Notes: generated by a model not told the origin, from the letters alone. A stretch of DNA of 64,000 nt from JBJHBP01 sp050485645 (GCA_050485645.1 JBJHBT010000003.1:129041-193040); one strand, 5' to 3'. Positions 17,781 to 26,671 are shown, counted from the first letter of the stretch. Translations and numbers: made by a program.

Positions 17781-18785
17781 ATGTATCAGTACCATTTCGG
17801 ACTTCAGCAAGCCGTCTGCGGGCAAGGACTGCTCTCGCAGGGAGAGCTGTACCTGGGCGAAGCGCAGCAGCGGACACTGAAGAGCATCGCTTTCGGACTC
17901 GGCGCACCGGACTCGGTAACGCTGATCGCAGGCCCGCATGGTGTGGGCAAGAGCGTGCTGACGCAGGCGGCGCTCGCCGACAGCGGCACGCGGCAGGCGT
18001 TGATTCGGCTGCGTGAAACGGGACTGAACGCGCATGACCTGCTGGAGCTGTTGCTTGCCGAACTGGGGGTTCCCGCGCATCGGATGAGTCGGGTCGAGCG
18101 GCTGCAGCTCTGGCGGCAGAGCATCGGCGAGCTCGATACCACCGAGTCGCGGCTGTTCGTGATCGTGGAACGCGCCGACGCGGCGGATGTGGCGGTGCTG
18201 CGTGCGCTGGAGGCATTGACCACCCGTGGGCCGGACGGATCGCCCGGAGCGAATCTGCTGCTGCTGGGTCAGCCGCATCTCGCTCAGCGACTGAACGTTG
18301 CCGAGCTGACGCCACTGTGTCAGCGAATCAGGCAGGTGGTGTCCGTGGAGCCGATGGATATCGAGGACGCCACCGGCTACTGGTGCCACAAGCTCGGATG
18401 CCTCGGCGCCGACCCGGATCGGGTCATGGCTGCCGGCGCGAACGAAGCGCTGTTTTTCAGGGCTGGCGGGTTGCCACGCATGATGAACAATCTGGGTGAT
18501 GCGGCACTGGCGCTGGCCGCCCTGCAGGGCGCACCCATGCTCACTGCCGCCCACATTCATGAAGCGGCTGACGGCATGACGCTCGCGCCACGCGTCGCGG
18601 GGGAGTCCCCGGCCGAGGAGTCAGCGCAGCCGAGCAGCGGTGATCAGAATGAGGGCGGCCACCACCACGGCGACGACCGCAACGGGGGCACTCAGCTGCC
18701 GGTACTGACCGATGTGGTGGGCGACGATGCTGAACCGGCTGAACCGATTGCCGATGCCTGGGTCGATCGCCTGCTGAGTGCCTGA
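17781..18785 (+). CDS. ExeA/GspA-like AAA ATPase with PVLTD motif tail
   Basis: 334-aa P-loop ATPase. Initiation at ATG 17781 is fixed by GGAGG 5 bp upstream. The N-terminus MYQYHFGLQQ resembles the ExeA-type start (M-Y-x-x-H/Y-F-G-L). Walker A is GPHGVGKSVL, and NLLLLGQPHLAQRL and the C-terminal GGLPRMMNNLGDAAL fit the general secretion ATPase family. There is no peptidoglycan-binding domain. The C-terminal 60 residues are disordered, with HHHGDDRNGG and a PVLTD motif, and end in a short amphipathic segment. The same PVLTD motif occurs twice in the protein at 30027-30971. Function is unassigned. Confidence 0.75.
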   Translation: MYQYHFGLQQAVCGQGLLSQGELYLGEAQQRTLKSIAFGLGAPDSVTLIAGPHGVGKSVLTQAALADSGTRQALIRLRETGLNAHDLLELLLAELGVPAHRMSRVERLQLWRQSIGELDTTESRLFVIVERADAADVAVLRALEALTTRGPDGSPGANLLLLGQPHLAQRLNVAELTPLCQRIRQVVSVEPMDIEDATGYWCHKLGCLGADPDRVMAAGANEALFFRAGGLPRMMNNLGDAALALAALQGAPMLTAAHIHEAADGMTLAPRVAGESPAEESAQPSSGDQNEGGHHHGDDRNGGTQLPVLTDVVGDDAEPAEPIADAWVDRLLSA

Positions 18786-18839
18786 CGGAGGCTGTCGAGT
18801 GGCCTGGTCGGGTACCCAACCGGATGATTCTGTTCCCTG

Positions 18840-19715
18840 TTACTCCGAGCTGGCAGCAGCGTATTCACGCGCCGCCAGCGCCTCGATGATCTCGAACCAG
18901 GTCTGGTAGGTGCCGGCCATTCCGCCGGTGATCACGTACTTGCCATGTACGACCACGGTCGGTGTTTCACCCACCGAATAGCGTCCGGCCAGATCGCGCG
19001 CCCGGGCCATGCGGGTGCGTACGCCGACCGAATTCCACGCGCCGTTGAAGTCCTGCTCGGAGACGCCGAAGCGCGCAAAGAAGCGACGCAGCGAGTCCTC
19101 GGAATCCAGCGCGTTGTTGTTGACGTGGAATTCGGTGAAGAACGCCGTATGCATTTCATCGATCTTGCCCAGCGCCTCGGCCGTGTAGAAGGCCTGCGCG
19201 TGCATGATGGCGACACGGTGGAACAGGGCGGGAATGCGCACCAGGTTGACGTAGTCGGGCTTGTTTTCCTTCCACTGCTCCATGTGCGGCGCGATGCCGT
19301 AACACCCCGGGCAGCTGTACATGAAGATTTCGGCCACCTCGATCTGGCCCGAATCGGTACTGATCGGTTGCTGCGGAGACAGACGACGGTAGTGCTGGCC
19401 CGCCTCGAAACGCGATGATTCCGCCAGCGTCTGAGCCGCCGCAAGCTGACTGGCGGCCGCGCCCGACTCGCCCTCAGCCGTTGCCGAGGCAGCCTGCCCG
19501 GAGGCGGCTGACGCCTCCGCTGCAGGCGAGCGCTGAGCGGACTGCGTCTCGGTTTGAGCGACCTGAGAAGTTCCCTGGTCGATTGTGCTCTGCGTCTGCG
19601 CGGCAGGCTCGTTCCCGGACGCACCGGACTGGTTGGCGCCCTGCGGTGCCGGGGCGTCGCCGCCGCAGCCCGCCAGCAGCGCGGCCGCCAGGGTCGCAAT
19701 GATTCGGGTTTTCAC
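18840..19715 (-). CDS. DsbA-family thiol:disulfide lipoprotein
   Basis: 291-aa thioredoxin-fold oxidoreductase. The start is GTG 19715, preceded by GGAG and AGGA; it exposes a lipoprotein signal peptide ending LLAGCGG (lipobox LAGC). A Gln/Ala/Ser-rich linker of about 80 residues separates the lipid anchor from the DsbA domain. The active site is CPGC in MYSCPGCYGIAPHM, and the cis-proline loop is GETPTVVVHGKY. DsbA usually has CPHC, so the redox potential may differ. Probably a membrane-tethered periplasmic oxidant or disulfide exchanger. Confidence 0.85.
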   Translation of the reverse strand: MKTRIIATLAAALLAGCGGDAPAPQGANQSGASGNEPAAQTQSTIDQGTSQVAQTETQSAQRSPAAEASAASGQAASATAEGESGAAASQLAAAQTLAESSRFEAGQHYRRLSPQQPISTDSGQIEVAEIFMYSCPGCYGIAPHMEQWKENKPDYVNLVRIPALFHRVAIMHAQAFYTAEALGKIDEMHTAFFTEFHVNNNALDSEDSLRRFFARFGVSEQDFNGAWNSVGVRTRMARARDLAGRYSVGETPTVVVHGKYVITGGMAGTYQTWFEIIEALAAREYAAASSE

Positions 19716-20109
19716 GTTCCTGTGCTCCAAACGGTATCTGATCCGCAATCGTAACCCAGCGTCCGGCGCCGCGAAACTCCGTTGCGGATAGGAAAGGCTG
19801 CCATGGCGGACCGGCTGGCAATGGCCGCGGGGCGCGGCAGGCCGCTGACAGCCCCGGAACATCTTGAGAAACCGGCGGGCGGTTCGTGGCCGTTCCCCCG
19901 CTGACGGCCCGCGCATGACCTTGGCGCATGTGATGGTCACCGACGACTGGCCCGATCCCGATCGATCCCGTCGCGGAAGCCGGGATCGAGGTGCTCGAGC
20001 GAGCGCACAGCGCCTGTTGTCGGGAGAGACGCCATGACATCGCGATACCGTTGTTCTGAAGGGTCCGGCAATCGTAGCCAGCGCCCCTCGATGCGGATTG
20101 GCGAATGGT
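19716..20109. other. Intergenic stretch without a recognised gene
   Basis: The 394 bp between the DsbA-like gene and tRNA-Ser hold only short shadow frames. No family resemblance, convincing ribosome-binding site or strong hairpin with a U-tract was seen. Confidence 0.5.
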
Positions 20110-20200
20110 TGGCGGAGAGGGTGGGATTCGAACCCACGAGACGGTGTAACCGCCTACTTGACTTCCAATCAAGCGCCTTCAGCCACTCGGCCACCTCTCC
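20110..20200 (-). tRNA. tRNA-Ser (GGA anticodon)
   Basis: Read on the minus strand, the 5' acceptor arm GGAGAGG pairs with CCTCTCC, followed by discriminator G and an encoded CCA (20112-20110). The D-arm GCCGAGTGG, the anticodon stem-loop with GGA, a long variable arm typical of serine tRNAs, and the T-arm GGGTTCGAATCCC are all present. It decodes UCC/UCU. Confidence 0.97.
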
Positions 20201-20227
20201 AGGGTCAGCATGTCGTCGGGCCGCGCG

Positions 20228-20256
20228 AGAGTAGCGCAGTGTCGCCATCCTTTCAA
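20228..20256 (-). promoter_or_regulatory. Promoter of tRNA-Ser
   Basis: TTGAAA (20256-20251) and TACTCT (20233-20228) on the minus strand are separated by 17 bp. They lie about 28 bp from the mature 5' end, leaving a short leader. A GC-rich discriminator (CGCGCGG) follows the -10, as in stringently controlled stable RNA promoters. Confidence 0.65.
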
Positions 20257-20296
20257 ACGCCTGTGCGTCACGACCAGAGGACTGGTAAAGTAACAC

Positions 20297-20404
20297 CGAT
20301 CCGCGTCGGTTCCCCCGCGACGGTCAGCCGTAAACCCCGTCAGGCCCGGAAGGGAGCAGCGGTAGCGGCCAGATCGGGCGCCGGGGTCGGGCTGGCGCGG
20401 ATCC
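20297..20404 (+). ncRNA. ffs: Signal recognition particle 4.5S RNA
   Basis: The conserved SRP domain IV core GTCAGGCCCGGAAGGGAGCAGC is present, with the GGAA tetraloop and AGCAG internal loop. GATCCGCG at 20298-20305 pairs with CGCGGATC at 20396-20403 to close a 4.5S-type hairpin of about 108 nt. A TAAAGT -10 box (20286-20291) lies just upstream; the -35 is weak. Placement before dnaX is common in gammaproteobacteria. Ends are estimated from the terminal pairing. Confidence 0.93.
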
Positions 20405-20437
20405 TTCTTTCCTGTGGCGAGGTCTTGGCGCTTTTCT

Positions 20438-22159
20438 GTGAATTACACGGTTCTGGCATTGAAATGGCGGCCCCGCAGGTTCGGGGATCTCGTCGGCCAG
20501 CAGCACGTGGTGCAGGCGCTGGTGAACTCGCTGGCGGCGCAAAGGCTGCATCACGCGTATCTGTTCGCCGGTACCCGTGGCGTGGGCAAGACCACCGTGG
20601 CCCGGATTCTTGCCAAGGCACTGAACTGCGAGCAGGGGCCGGCCACCGAGCCCTGCGGCACCTGTGATGCCTGTGTCGCGATCGATCAGGGGCGTTTCGT
20701 CGACCTGATCGAAGTGGACGCCGCCTCGCGGACCCGCGTCGACGACACCCGCGAGCTGCTCGACAACGTGCAGTACGCGCCTTCACGTGGACGCTATAAG
20801 GTCTACCTGATCGACGAAGTGCATATGCTGTCCACGCACTCGTTCAATGCGTTGCTGAAGACGCTGGAAGAACCGCCGCCGCACGTCAAGTTCCTGCTGG
20901 CCACCACCGATCCCCAGAAGCTTCCGGTGACCGTGCTGTCACGCTGTCTGCAGTTCAATCTGAAAAAGCTCACCGTGTCGCAGATCCGCGATCAGCTGGC
21001 GCAGATCTGCACCAGCGAACAGGTCAGTGCGGATGCCGATGGCCTGGCCGCGCTGGCCGAGGCGGCGGCCGGCAGCATGCGTGACGCGCAAAGCCTGCTC
21101 GACCAGGCCATTGCCTTCGGTGGCGGCGAGGTGACGGCCGAGCAGGTGCGTTCCATGCTGGGCACCATCGACCGTGCGCATGTGCTGCGGATTCTCGGTG
21201 CGCTGGCGGATCAGGACGGGGCGGCACTGCTTCGCGAGGCCGCGTCGCTGGACGAACAGGCCGCCGACTGCCAGTCGGCGCTCGATGAACTGATGAGTGC
21301 GCTGCAGCGTATGGCGGTGATTCAGCTGGTCGATGAACGGGATCCGGAAAGCGATCCGCCGGAACTGGCGTCGCTGGCGAAACGGATGACGCCGGAGGAC
21401 GTGCAGCTGTACTTCCAGATCGCGCTCAACGGCCGTCGCGACCTCGCCTATTGCCATGACAGCCGGATCGGATTCGAGATGACGCTGTTGCGGATGCTTG
21501 CCTTCCGCCCGGTTGCCGACGACACCGCTGCGGGCCCCGCGAGACGGGGGACGCCCGTGGCAGGAAGCGTGGCGGGCACGCCCGCTGCCAGAACGCCGGC
21601 AGCAAGCTCCGCCGTCGCCAGCCCCGCTGCCGGCGCCGTTGCTGATACCGTTACCGGCGGCAATGTCCCGAAGCCGGCGCCCGCGGCGGCACCTCCAAAG
21701 ACGGCATCGCGGGTGAATCAGGAAACGGACGGCGCGGGCGCTGCCCAGCAGGGTGCCGCGGTGCCGGCCGACGAGTGGCCCGCGCTGTTGCAGGCCGCCG
21801 ATGTGCGCGGCATGGCGCGCCAACTGGCCGACCACTGCGATCTGGCCCGCAGCACACCGGGGCGAATGGAGCTGGTGCTGCGCGAGGACAAGGCGCATCT
21901 GCATACCGACAGAATCCGTGCGCGTCTGGAGTCGGCGCTGGCGGATCATCTGGGGGCGCCACTGAAGCTGCGCATTACAGTGGGCAGTCCGCCACGGGCA
22001 ACGCCGGCCGACGTGCGCCAGGCCAATGAGACACGGCGCATGCGCGAGGCGCGCGAATCCATTGAGCAGGACGCGAACGTCGATGCCTTGCGCACTGCCT
22101 TCGACGCGGTCGTTGAGGCCGACAGTATTCATCCGCTGGAATCAGGGACGGAGAGGTGA
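20438..22159 (+). CDS. dnaX: DNA polymerase III subunit tau/gamma
   Basis: Clamp-loader ATPase that connects the polymerase cores at the fork (573 aa). GTG 20438 gives VNYTVLALKWRPRRFGDLVGQ, the family N-terminus; an in-frame GTG at 20414 adds eight unconserved residues. Walker A is GTRGVGKTT. The zinc module has CEQGPATEPCGTCDAC. The sensor region is VYLIDEVHMLSTHSFNALLKTLEEPP. An Ala/Pro/Thr-rich linker (about 365-435) precedes the tau C-terminal domain. I saw no A-rich slippery heptamer of the E. coli type, so a separate gamma form by frameshifting is not supported. The stop precedes ybaB by 2 bp. Confidence 0.95.
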   Translation: MNYTVLALKWRPRRFGDLVGQQHVVQALVNSLAAQRLHHAYLFAGTRGVGKTTVARILAKALNCEQGPATEPCGTCDACVAIDQGRFVDLIEVDAASRTRVDDTRELLDNVQYAPSRGRYKVYLIDEVHMLSTHSFNALLKTLEEPPPHVKFLLATTDPQKLPVTVLSRCLQFNLKKLTVSQIRDQLAQICTSEQVSADADGLAALAEAAAGSMRDAQSLLDQAIAFGGGEVTAEQVRSMLGTIDRAHVLRILGALADQDGAALLREAASLDEQAADCQSALDELMSALQRMAVIQLVDERDPESDPPELASLAKRMTPEDVQLYFQIALNGRRDLAYCHDSRIGFEMTLLRMLAFRPVADDTAAGPARRGTPVAGSVAGTPAARTPAASSAVASPAAGAVADTVTGGNVPKPAPAAAPPKTASRVNQETDGAGAAQQGAAVPADEWPALLQAADVRGMARQLADHCDLARSTPGRMELVLREDKAHLHTDRIRARLESALADHLGAPLKLRITVGSPPRATPADVRQANETRRMREARESIEQDANVDALRTAFDAVVEADSIHPLESGTER

Positions 22160-22161
22160 CT

Positions 22162-22482
22162 ATGAAGGGCTTGAGTCAATTGATGAAGCAGGCTCAGGAG
22201 ATGCAGGCCAACATGCAGAAGGCACAGGAAGAGCTGGCATCGCTTGAGGTGGAAGGAGAATCCGGCGGCGGCATGGTCAAGGTACGCATGACCTGTAAAT
22301 ACGATGTTCGCGGCGTCACCATTGAAAGCGGCCTGGTGGGCGAGGACAAGGACATGCTTGAAGACCTTGTTGCCGCGGCGATCAACGACGCGAATCGCAA
22401 GGTGGAGCAGACGGTGCAGGAGAAAATGTCGTCTCTGACCGGCGGCCTGCCGCTGCCGCAGGGATTCAAACTGCCGTTCTGA
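22162..22482 (+). CDS. ybaB: YbaB/EbfC nucleoid-associated protein
   Basis: Small dimeric DNA-binding protein (106 aa) of the conserved dnaX-ybaB-recR cluster. ATG 22162 is preferred because GGAGAGG lies six bases upstream. The N-terminal coiled coil MKQAQEMQANMQKAQEELAS is followed by the beta core with VEGESGGGMVKVRMTCKYDV. The C-terminus ends GLPLPQGFKLPF, as in E. coli. Role in nucleoid organisation is by family. Confidence 0.95.
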   Translation: MKGLSQLMKQAQEMQANMQKAQEELASLEVEGESGGGMVKVRMTCKYDVRGVTIESGLVGEDKDMLEDLVAAAINDANRKVEQTVQEKMSSLTGGLPLPQGFKLPF

Positions 22483-22493
22483 ACGGTACGCGT

Positions 22494-23126
22494 ATGGCGG
22501 ACTACGGCTATTCACCGCTGTTGCAGCAACTGGTCAAGGCACTGCAGTGCATGCCCGGCGTGGGATCGCGTTCGGCACAGCGCATGGCTCTGCACCTGCT
22601 CGACCGCGATCGCGATGCGGCCCTGAGACTGGCCCGGGTGCTGGACGATGCGGCGCGCAGGATCATGCACTGCAGCGTCTGCCGGATGCTGACCGAGGAT
22701 CCCGTCTGTGGCCTGTGCGCCAGCCAATCCCGCGACAGCACGCAGCTGTGTGTGCTGGAAACGCCAGCCGATCTGCTCGCCATCGAAAACTCCGGTGCCT
22801 TTCGTGGCCGTTACTTCGTGCTGATGGGCCATCTGTCGCCATTGGACGGCATAGGTCCGGCCGAACTGGGCATGGAGCTGCTGGAGCGACGTCTGACTAC
22901 CGAGAACTTCAGCGAGGTTGTCCTGGCGACCAGCGTCACGGTTGAAGGCGATGCCACGGCTCATCTGGTTGCGACGATGGCCCGACGACACGGCATCCGC
23001 GCCAGCCGCATCGCCTATGGCGTACCGATCGGCGGAGAACTGGAGTTCATCGACGGCGGCACGCTGTCGCGCGCGATGTCGGGTCGGCGGGACATCGAGA
23101 TGGCTGATCAGGAGGCCGCGCAATGA
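22494..23126 (+). CDS. recR: Recombination protein RecR
   Basis: Component of the RecFOR pathway that loads RecA on gapped DNA (210 aa). The helix-hairpin-helix MPGVGSRSAQRMALHLL, the four-cysteine zinc finger (CSVCRMLTEDPVCGLC) and the Toprim domain (LCVLETPADLLAIENSGAFRGRYFVLMGHLSPLDGIGP, about 80-175) are in order. The stop overlaps the next start by 4 bp (ATGA). Confidence 0.96.
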   Translation: MADYGYSPLLQQLVKALQCMPGVGSRSAQRMALHLLDRDRDAALRLARVLDDAARRIMHCSVCRMLTEDPVCGLCASQSRDSTQLCVLETPADLLAIENSGAFRGRYFVLMGHLSPLDGIGPAELGMELLERRLTTENFSEVVLATSVTVEGDATAHLVATMARRHGIRASRIAYGVPIGGELEFIDGGTLSRAMSGRRDIEMADQEAAQ

Positions 23127-23476
23127 CGGATACGGACCCTTCGGATTGCCTGTTCTGCAGGATCATCGCCGGCGAGGTGCCGGCAAAGCACGTGTACGAA
23201 GACGACGAGGTGCTGGGCTTTCACGACATCCGGCCGCAGGCCCCCGTGCACTGCCTGCTGGTTCCCCGAATTCATCTGGCCACACTCAACGACTTCGACG
23301 AATCGCATGTGCGTCTGGCCGGCAGACTGATGCTGGCCGCCCGGGCGGTTGCGCATGAGCAGGGACTGCCGGGCTACCGGGTGGCCATGAACGTGAACCG
23401 CGAGGGCGGGCAGGTGGTGTTCCATGCGCACCTCCATCTGCTGGGTGGTCGGTCGATGAAGGGCGAACTGGGCTGA
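23123..23476 (+). CDS. hinT: HIT-family purine nucleoside phosphoramidase
   Basis: 117-aa histidine-triad hydrolase acting on AMP-lysine and other phosphoramidates. The catalytic triad motif is HAHLHLLGG (HxHxH) near the C-terminus. CLFCRIIAGEVPAKHVYEDDEVLGFHDIRPQAPVHCLLVP is the standard N-terminal half. It is coupled to recR by a 4-bp overlap and convergent with rsgA. Confidence 0.95.
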   Translation: MTDTDPSDCLFCRIIAGEVPAKHVYEDDEVLGFHDIRPQAPVHCLLVPRIHLATLNDFDESHVRLAGRLMLAARAVAHEQGLPGYRVAMNVNREGGQVVFHAHLHLLGGRSMKGELG

Positions 23477-23489
23477 GCGCACACCGCGC

Positions 23490-24395
23490 CTATCGTGGTC
23501 GCCGGCTGGTCATCAGTGTCCGCGTCAGCGCCAGCAGCTTGCGGTAGCTGTCGTATCGCCGCCGGCTGATGCGGCCGTTGGAGACCGCCTTGCGGATTGC
23601 GCAGTCGGGCTCTTCCTCGTGACCGCAATCGGCGAATCGGCAGCTGCCGATCCGGTCTGCGAATTCGGCGAATCCATGGTGCAGTTCGGCGGCGTCGGTG
23701 ATGTGTGGCGTATAGGCGCGTACGCCCGGCGAATCGACGAGTTCGCCGCCCAGGGGCAGCTCATGCAATACCGAGGTGCTCGTTGTGTGACGGCCATGGT
23801 TTCCCTTCGCCGACAGCCGTCCCACGGATTGTACTTCGCGGCCCGTCAGCGCGTTCGTCAGCGAGGATTTTCCGACCCCGGATTGCCCTACCAGTGCACT
23901 GCGCTGGCCGGCCAGCACGGTCGTCAGGCTGTCCAGTCCGGAATCCGCCGTGACGCTGGTGCGCAGTACCGGATAACCGGCGCGTTCATAGTCGGTGAGT
24001 GCGCTCGCGTTGGCCGGCTCGGTCTCGGACTCAAGGTCGGTCTTGTTGAATACCACCGCGGCCGGAATCCGCAGCAGGCGCGCGGCGGCCAGGTAACGGT
24101 CCACGACGGACCAGTCCGGAGCCGGTTGCGCGGCTGTCGTCACGATCAGCTGGGTAAGATTGGCTGCGATCACCTCGCGGTTGCCGCGACTGTCGGTGCG
24201 CGCAAGTTCCGTTCGGCGCGGCAGAATCGCGGTGACGACGCCGGTGCCGTCGTCCTGCCGTTCCCAGTGCACGTCGTCACCGACAACCGGAGCCAGGCTG
24301 CGTCCGCGGGTCTGACAAAGAACACGCTCACCGGACGCGTCACGCACGTCGGCATGACGTTTGTAGCGGGCTACGATCACGCCGTTGAGGCTCAT
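23490..24395 (-). CDS. rsgA: Ribosome small subunit-dependent GTPase RsgA
   Basis: Circularly permuted GTPase that proofreads late 30S maturation (301 aa). The OB-fold N-terminus (RGRSLAPVVGDDVHW) is followed by G4 (VFNKTDLES) before G1 (GQSGVGKSSLTNAL), confirming the permutation. G3 is DSPGV. The C-terminal zinc site is CRFADCGHEEEPDC. It is divergent from orn, as in E. coli. Confidence 0.96.
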   Translation of the reverse strand: MSLNGVIVARYKRHADVRDASGERVLCQTRGRSLAPVVGDDVHWERQDDGTGVVTAILPRRTELARTDSRGNREVIAANLTQLIVTTAAQPAPDWSVVDRYLAAARLLRIPAAVVFNKTDLESETEPANASALTDYERAGYPVLRTSVTADSGLDSLTTVLAGQRSALVGQSGVGKSSLTNALTGREVQSVGRLSAKGNHGRHTTSTSVLHELPLGGELVDSPGVRAYTPHITDAAELHHGFAEFADRIGSCRFADCGHEEEPDCAIRKAVSNGRISRRRYDSYRKLLALTRTLMTSRRPR

Positions 24396-24451
24396 GGGCC
24401 TGCAACATGCAGTGACGTGGTCGCTGCTACAATCGGCGAAAAGGAGTGCCC

Positions 24452-24994
24452 GTGAAACTGAAAGACAATCTGGTCTGGATCGACCTGGAAATGACGGGTC
24501 TGGATCCCGACAGCGATTTCATCATCGAGATCGCGACAGTGGTGACGGACAGGAATCTTGCGGTGTTGGCCGAGGGACCGCTGTTCGCCATTCATCAGCC
24601 CGACCACGTGCTTGCTGGCATGGACGAATGGAACACGCGCCAGCACGGACAGTCGGGACTGACGGAGCGGGTCAGGGCCAGCAGTGTGACCGAACGTGAG
24701 GCCGAGCAGGCGACGATCGAGTTTCTGCGCAGGTATGTGGGTCAGGGCGAGTCTCCGATGTGTGGCAATAGCATATGTCAGGATCGCCGGTTTCTGGTAC
24801 GACATATGCCAGAACTTGGCGCTTTCTTTCACTATCGCAATCTCGACGTCACCTCCCTGAAAATTCTCGCGCAGTTATGGGCACCGGAAGTCGCCGGACG
24901 CGTGCAGAAGGAACCCGCGCATCTGGCATCGGCGGATATCTACGATTCGATACGCGAGCTGTCGCTGTACAGGGAGCATTTTCTCAAGCTCTGA
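24452..24994 (+). CDS. orn: Oligoribonuclease
   Basis: DEDDh 3'-5' exonuclease that finishes degradation of 2-5-nt RNAs, including pGpG from cyclic di-GMP turnover (180 aa). GTG 24452 is chosen because AAGGAG lies five bases upstream. WIDLEMTGLDP is ExoI, MCGNSICQDRRFL is ExoII, and HLASADIYDSIREL is ExoIII with the catalytic His. A TACAAT -10 box is at 24428-24433. The product connects to the diguanylate cyclase in this window only through general c-di-GMP turnover. Confidence 0.96.
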   Translation: MKLKDNLVWIDLEMTGLDPDSDFIIEIATVVTDRNLAVLAEGPLFAIHQPDHVLAGMDEWNTRQHGQSGLTERVRASSVTEREAEQATIEFLRRYVGQGESPMCGNSICQDRRFLVRHMPELGAFFHYRNLDVTSLKILAQLWAPEVAGRVQKEPAHLASADIYDSIRELSLYREHFLKL

Positions 24995-25035
24995 TTTTCA
25001 GCGCGCCCGGATACCCTGTTTGTCAAGACTTGGTG

Positions 25036-25524
25036 ATGGATCGGGCCGTGTGGCATGCTCGACCGATGCTCGCAGACAGCCTCATTGTGCCCGAATGCAT
25101 ATACCGGCCCGGAAGCTTTTCCGGGCTGATGACGGTCTATGAGAGCAACTACATCAAGTGGGTACAGCTGATCGGCGGCGATTCTCTGCCCGGCCGTTCG
25201 TATCGCTCGAGCGCGCCCAGGGATTGTGACCTGTTTCTGGAGGTGCTTCGCAGAGAGCCGTACACCACCACCCTGCATCTCACCTATCGGTTTGCTGCCT
25301 TGGATGGCGAGGACATCGCCGATCCGGATCTCACGCTGCGGATCTATCATGATGCGAGGCTGGCGGAGGCTGTCGCGGCCAACGATCAGCATCATCATCA
25401 CAAACTGGTGGAGCTGGCGCGAGCGCATTCGGATGAACTGGGTCGGCGCTGGCGGGTGAATGTGATGCTCAACAAGTGGTTGGATTATCTGCTTGATATG
25501 AAACATGAGTTGATGGCGGCCTGA
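25036..25524 (+). CDS. DUF1249 family protein (YqiB-like)
   Basis: 162 aa from ATG 25036; ATG 25066 is an equally possible start, and the longer open frame upstream is a shadow of orn. Shared features with E. coli YqiB are an N-terminal YESNYIKWVQL helix, a central strand pair (EPYTTTLHLTYRF), DLTLRIYHDARLAEAV, and a C-terminal NVMLNKWLDYLLDM helix. It carries a HHHH run after NDQ. YqiB lies beside cpdA in E. coli, but that neighbour is absent here. Molecular function is unknown. Confidence 0.8.
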   Translation: MDRAVWHARPMLADSLIVPECIYRPGSFSGLMTVYESNYIKWVQLIGGDSLPGRSYRSSAPRDCDLFLEVLRREPYTTTLHLTYRFAALDGEDIADPDLTLRIYHDARLAEAVAANDQHHHHKLVELARAHSDELGRRWRVNVMLNKWLDYLLDMKHELMAA

Positions 25525-25546
25525 AGGAGGCTGTTCCTTGCGGTGA

Positions 25547-25577
25547 TTCACGGTTTGGACAACCCGGTCGCTATATA
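25547..25577 (+). promoter_or_regulatory. Possible promoter before the coiled-coil gene
   Basis: TTCACG (25547-25552) and CTATATA (25571-25577) are spaced 18-19 bp. They are 18 bp upstream of the ATG at 25595. The -10 is good, while the -35 is only moderate. Confidence 0.35.
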
Positions 25578-25594
25578 GTGAGCGGCGCAATGGC

Positions 25595-26671
25595 ATGCGA
25601 TTCCGCACCGCGGTGGCAGGGACAATGTTGACGGGAATTCTCGCCAGGCCGGATTCGGCAGGCGCCAACGAACAGTTGCTCAAGCTTTACTGGAATCGAG
25701 CGTCCGTAAAGCGTGAGCTGCGTGCGTTGCGCCGTGAGCGCCATGAGCTGCTCGACAAGCTCAAGGAGCAGGAAGGGGCGATCGTGCGTGCCAGAGAGCA
25801 GCTCGACGGCCTGGAGAAACTGCTCACCAACCCTCTGGCCGCCGCGAACGCGATGGTCTATTTCCAGCTTCGCCATCTCTGGCGCATCGGTGTTCAGCGG
25901 CTGGAACAGTTTGCCACCGAACTTGAGGCGCAGCGCCACAAACGCGAACGCGGGCAGCTGCATGAGTCGGCGCTGGCCAAGCGCCGCCGCCGTCTGGATG
26001 CGATCGATGAAAAGCTTCAGGGGCTGTTTGTGAAGCGCAGGCGGGTCGTTCAGGAATCCGAAGAGATCCAGCGCAGGCTGGAGGGCATGAACGTCGTTGT
26101 CAGGCTGTTTAGTGGTCCGGGCATGCGACGCAGGCTGCGTGGCCTGAGGAACGGCCTGCGCGTGCTGGAGGCGCGCATCGATGAATCCAAGGAGCTGACG
26201 GAGAAAATCGAGGGGGAGCCCTTGCCCGAGCCGGACGGTCTTTCGCTGGAAAGCCGCAGGCTGATCAATGTGGCGGTTATCGCGCTGGCGCAGCATCTTG
26301 TGTTGCATTTCTCCGAGCACGATCTGGCATCACTGGCGCGAACCTCGACGCAGCGTCCCGTGGGCGACATGAAATTCGGCGATCGACGCGACTGCGATCG
26401 CATGGTCGAGCGCATCCGTGAAATGATCGACGAGCTGCGCAATCAGAAGAATCTGAGCGAGAAGGTCAAGCGCAGGGCTGATTTCCTCCGCGCCACGCAG
26501 GTGAAGTATCGCAATGACGCGGATTCCGTGCCGATGATGGAAAGCATGGAGTCCATCGTGCCGCGGCTGGACAAGGAGCCCCGGGAACTGTCACGGCGAA
26601 CCAGCGACGCGCCGCTGCGCGTCAATGTGTTGGCCGACGACTACTGGGACGTCTTTTCGGTACTGCGCTAG
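25595..26671 (+). CDS. Hypothetical coiled-coil protein
   Basis: 358 aa (or 348 from ATG 25625). I do not recognise the family. Residues 30-190 are highly charged heptad-like sequence (VKRELRALRRERHELLDKLKEQEGAIVRAREQL and AKRRRRLDAIDEKLQGLFVKRRRV), strongly predicted coiled coil. Residues 225-250 form a hydrophobic helix-like segment (LINVAVIALAQHLVLHF). A second coiled region follows at 270-300, and the protein ends with an acidic, aromatic tail (DDYWDVFSVLR). No signal peptide is evident. Convergent with prc. Confidence 0.75.
   Translation: MRFRTAVAGTMLTGILARPDSAGANEQLLKLYWNRASVKRELRALRRERHELLDKLKEQEGAIVRAREQLDGLEKLLTNPLAAANAMVYFQLRHLWRIGVQRLEQFATELEAQRHKRERGQLHESALAKRRRRLDAIDEKLQGLFVKRRRVVQESEEIQRRLEGMNVVVRLFSGPGMRRRLRGLRNGLRVLEARIDESKELTEKIEGEPLPEPDGLSLESRRLINVAVIALAQHLVLHFSEHDLASLARTSTQRPVGDMKFGDRRDCDRMVERIREMIDELRNQKNLSEKVKRRADFLRATQVKYRNDADSVPMMESMESIVPRLDKEPRELSRRTSDAPLRVNVLADDYWDVFSVLR

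Noticed and set aside
20438..22159. Programmed frameshift in dnaX
   Set aside because: No A-rich slippery heptamer followed by a stem-loop was found, so a gamma product is not claimed.
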